Source of the DNA: Roseiarcus sp036502965
GTDB lineage: Bacteria; Pseudomonadota; Alphaproteobacteria; Rhizobiales; Beijerinckiaceae
NCBI GenBank assembly: GCA_036502965.1
Contig: DASXXT010000081.1
Coordinates: 1 to 6,419 of the forward strand
Direction of reading: 5' to 3'
DNA: 6,419 bases
In this document: positions 5,338 to 6,419 of the stretch, one piece after another
How the letters are laid out: the number at the start of each line of letters is the position of its first letter
Position numbering within the stretch: the stretch's first letter is position 1
Position numbers and translations under genes: made by a program
Notes under the pieces: model-generated
What the model was told of the DNA's origin: nothing
Database searches by the model: none
Seen by the model: only the letters and a program-made list of their open reading frames with translations

Positions 5338-6155
5338 GCGAGATCGAGGGCGCCGAGACCGATTTCCGGGCCAAAACGTCCTATGGCGACTATCTGCGGC
5401 TCGCCGAGCTGCTCGGCGCGCAATCGCCGCTGACCAATGCGCATGACGAACTGCTGTTCATCATCCAGCATCAGACCAGCGAGTTGTGGATGAAGCTCGC
5501 CATACGCGAGATCCGCGCCGCCTGCGCGCTGATCCGCGCGGACAACGTGCAGCCGGCCTTCAAACTGCTCGCCCGCGTCGCGCGAATCTTCGAGCAGCTC
5601 AACAGCGCCTGGGACGTCCTGCGCACAATGACCCCAAGTGACTATTCCGAATTTCGCGACCGGCTGGGCCAGTCCTCCGGGTTCCAGTCCTGGCAATATC
5701 GCGCGATCGAGTTCCTCGCCGGCAATCGCAACATGGCGATGCTGAAGCCGCACGAGCACCGCGCGGATATCGTTGCAGAACTCAGAGCGATCCTCGCGGA
5801 GCCGAGCCTCTATCAGGAGGCGATCCTGCTGCTGCGCCGGCGCGGCCTCGACGTCGGGGAAGCCGGGCTGAGTGCCGAGGCGGCCGAGCCGCACGTCGAA
5901 TGCGAATCCCTAACGAGCGCCTGGGCCGAGGTGTACCGCGATCCGTCTCATCACTGGGACCTCTACGAGCTCGCGGAAAAGCTGATCGACTTCGAGGACT
6001 ATCTCCGGCGGTGGCGCTTCAATCACGTCACGACGGTCGAGCGCATCATTGGCCTCAAGCGGGGCACGGGCGGCACATCAGGCGTCGGCTATCTTAAGCG
6101 CATGCTGGAGATTGAACTCTTTCCGGAACTTTGGCGTGTGCGCACGCGGATGTGA
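5334..6155 (+). CDS. kynA: Tryptophan 2,3-dioxygenase
   Basis: This heme enzyme of 273 residues inserts O2 into the indole ring of L-tryptophan to give N-formylkynurenine, the first step of the kynurenine pathway. The all-helical family motifs are complete: FIIQHQTSELW with distal histidine H46, GFQSWQYR with F117, Y122 and R123 for substrate binding, the proximal heme ligand H231 in RFNHVTTVERIIG, and GTGGTSGV with T248, which contacts the substrate ammonium group. The C-terminal LFPELW is also typical. ATG at 5334 overlaps the kynU stop as ATGA, with AAGG at 5326-5329 only 4 bases upstream, so translation is probably coupled to kynU. An in-frame ATG at 5295 inside kynU would add 13 residues that do not resemble the family. 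It is the last gene of the operon but the first enzyme of the pathway. No formamidase (kynB) follows. Confidence 0.96.
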   Translation: MSEIEGAETDFRAKTSYGDYLRLAELLGAQSPLTNAHDELLFIIQHQTSELWMKLAIREIRAACALIRADNVQPAFKLLARVARIFEQLNSAWDVLRTMTPSDYSEFRDRLGQSSGFQSWQYRAIEFLAGNRNMAMLKPHEHRADIVAELRAILAEPSLYQEAILLLRRRGLDVGEAGLSAEAAEPHVECESLTSAWAEVYRDPSHHWDLYELAEKLIDFEDYLRRWRFNHVTTVERIIGLKRGTGGTSGVGYLKRMLEIELFPELWRVRTRM

Positions 6156-6179
6156 GCGCCTCCCATGCGGCGAGCGCCT

Positions 6180-6419
6180 TCAATTGTTGACCTGGCCCTG
6201 CGTGAAGCCGGCTTTGCTGGCGTAGCCCTTGACGATCGCCTCGCGCTCGGCGTGGCTCAGGACGCGGTCGACAGAGTCAAAGCCCGCCGGGGCGAGTTTC
6301 TCGACTTCGTCTATCACACGCTCCGGTCCGCCTTTGCGGTTGAGGCGCACGATCTCCGCGGTCTTGGGCAGCCGCTCGAGTTCATATTCATGCAGCGCTT
6401 GCATCGGGTGCTCGGCTTT
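6180..6419 (-). CDS. C-terminal part of a probable FAD-dependent monooxygenase (5' end outside window)
   Basis: The 79 visible codons end with TGA at 6182-6180, and the frame continues beyond the right edge. The pattern of ALHEYELERLPKTAEIV, then NRKGGPERVIDEVE, then a conserved AP.GF segment, SHAEREAIVKGYASKAGF and a terminal QVNN matches, as I remember it, the C-terminal tail of flavin-dependent aromatic-ring hydroxylases of the FAD_binding_3 type (salicylate hydroxylase or PhzS-like). The FAD and NADH motifs lie outside the window, so this rests on tail similarity only. It converges on kynA with 24 bp between the stops. The tail does not look like the C-terminus of a two-domain 2-aminobenzoyl-CoA monooxygenase/reductase, which should end in an Old-Yellow-Enzyme-like domain. 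The ATG at 6404 is internal, not the start. Confidence 0.6.
   Translation of the reverse strand, partial: KAEHPMQALHEYELERLPKTAEIVRLNRKGGPERVIDEVEKLAPAGFDSVDRVLSHAEREAIVKGYASKAGFTQGQVNN

Noticed and set aside
6134..6178. Short palindrome GCGTG/CACGC and GAGCGCC direct repeat at the kynA end as a terminator
   Set aside because: The palindrome is inside the coding region, the second is a direct not inverted repeat, and no T-tract follows on either strand.

Overview
The window is a GC-rich stretch of an alphaproteobacterial-type chromosome or large replicon, probably from the Rhizobiales. This rests on codon use, gene style and the IS91-like remnant; no phylogenetic marker is present. It holds one partial mobile element, a divergent regulator/enzyme pair, and a tightly packed three-gene operon for tryptophan and anthranilate catabolism. 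A further partial gene runs off the right edge.

Positions 1 to about 700 are the 3' end of an IS91-family (rolling-circle, Y2 HUH) insertion sequence: the last 102 codons of the transposase, then a non-coding tail with two adjacent hairpins where an oriIS-type end would be expected. Positions 750-1376 hold a GFA/CENP-V-type zinc-binding protein gene on the minus strand, a possible terminator behind it, and a compact 56-bp divergent control region. That region carries two overlapping palindromes, one of which has the start codon of the next gene at its centre. Positions 1368-2051 encode an HxlR-type winged-helix regulator with a C-terminal SCP2-like region.

The 470-bp gap at 2052-2521 has no convincing gene but a strong regulatory look. 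It contains an AT-rich island with a 32-bp imperfect palindrome and helically phased TTTTGCT repeats, followed by a GC-rich stretch with a 12-bp direct repeat up to the ribosome binding site of the operon.

Positions 2522-6155 hold 2-aminobenzoate-CoA ligase, kynureninase (kynU) and tryptophan 2,3-dioxygenase (kynA), each joined to the next by a 4-bp stop/start overlap (GTGA, ATGA). In pathway order KynA opens the tryptophan ring to N-formylkynurenine. A formamidase, not in this window, would give kynurenine. KynU cleaves kynurenine to anthranilate and alanine, and the ligase activates anthranilate to 2-aminobenzoyl-CoA. Gene order is the reverse of pathway order, and the operon appears to feed tryptophan carbon into the CoA-ester route for anthranilate rather than into catechol. 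A convergent partial gene at 6180-6419 looks like the C-terminus of an FAD-dependent aromatic-ring monooxygenase.

Every gene falls in a known family. The least explained parts are the repeat and palindrome architecture before the operon and around the HxlR start codon, and the unusual gene set of the operon.
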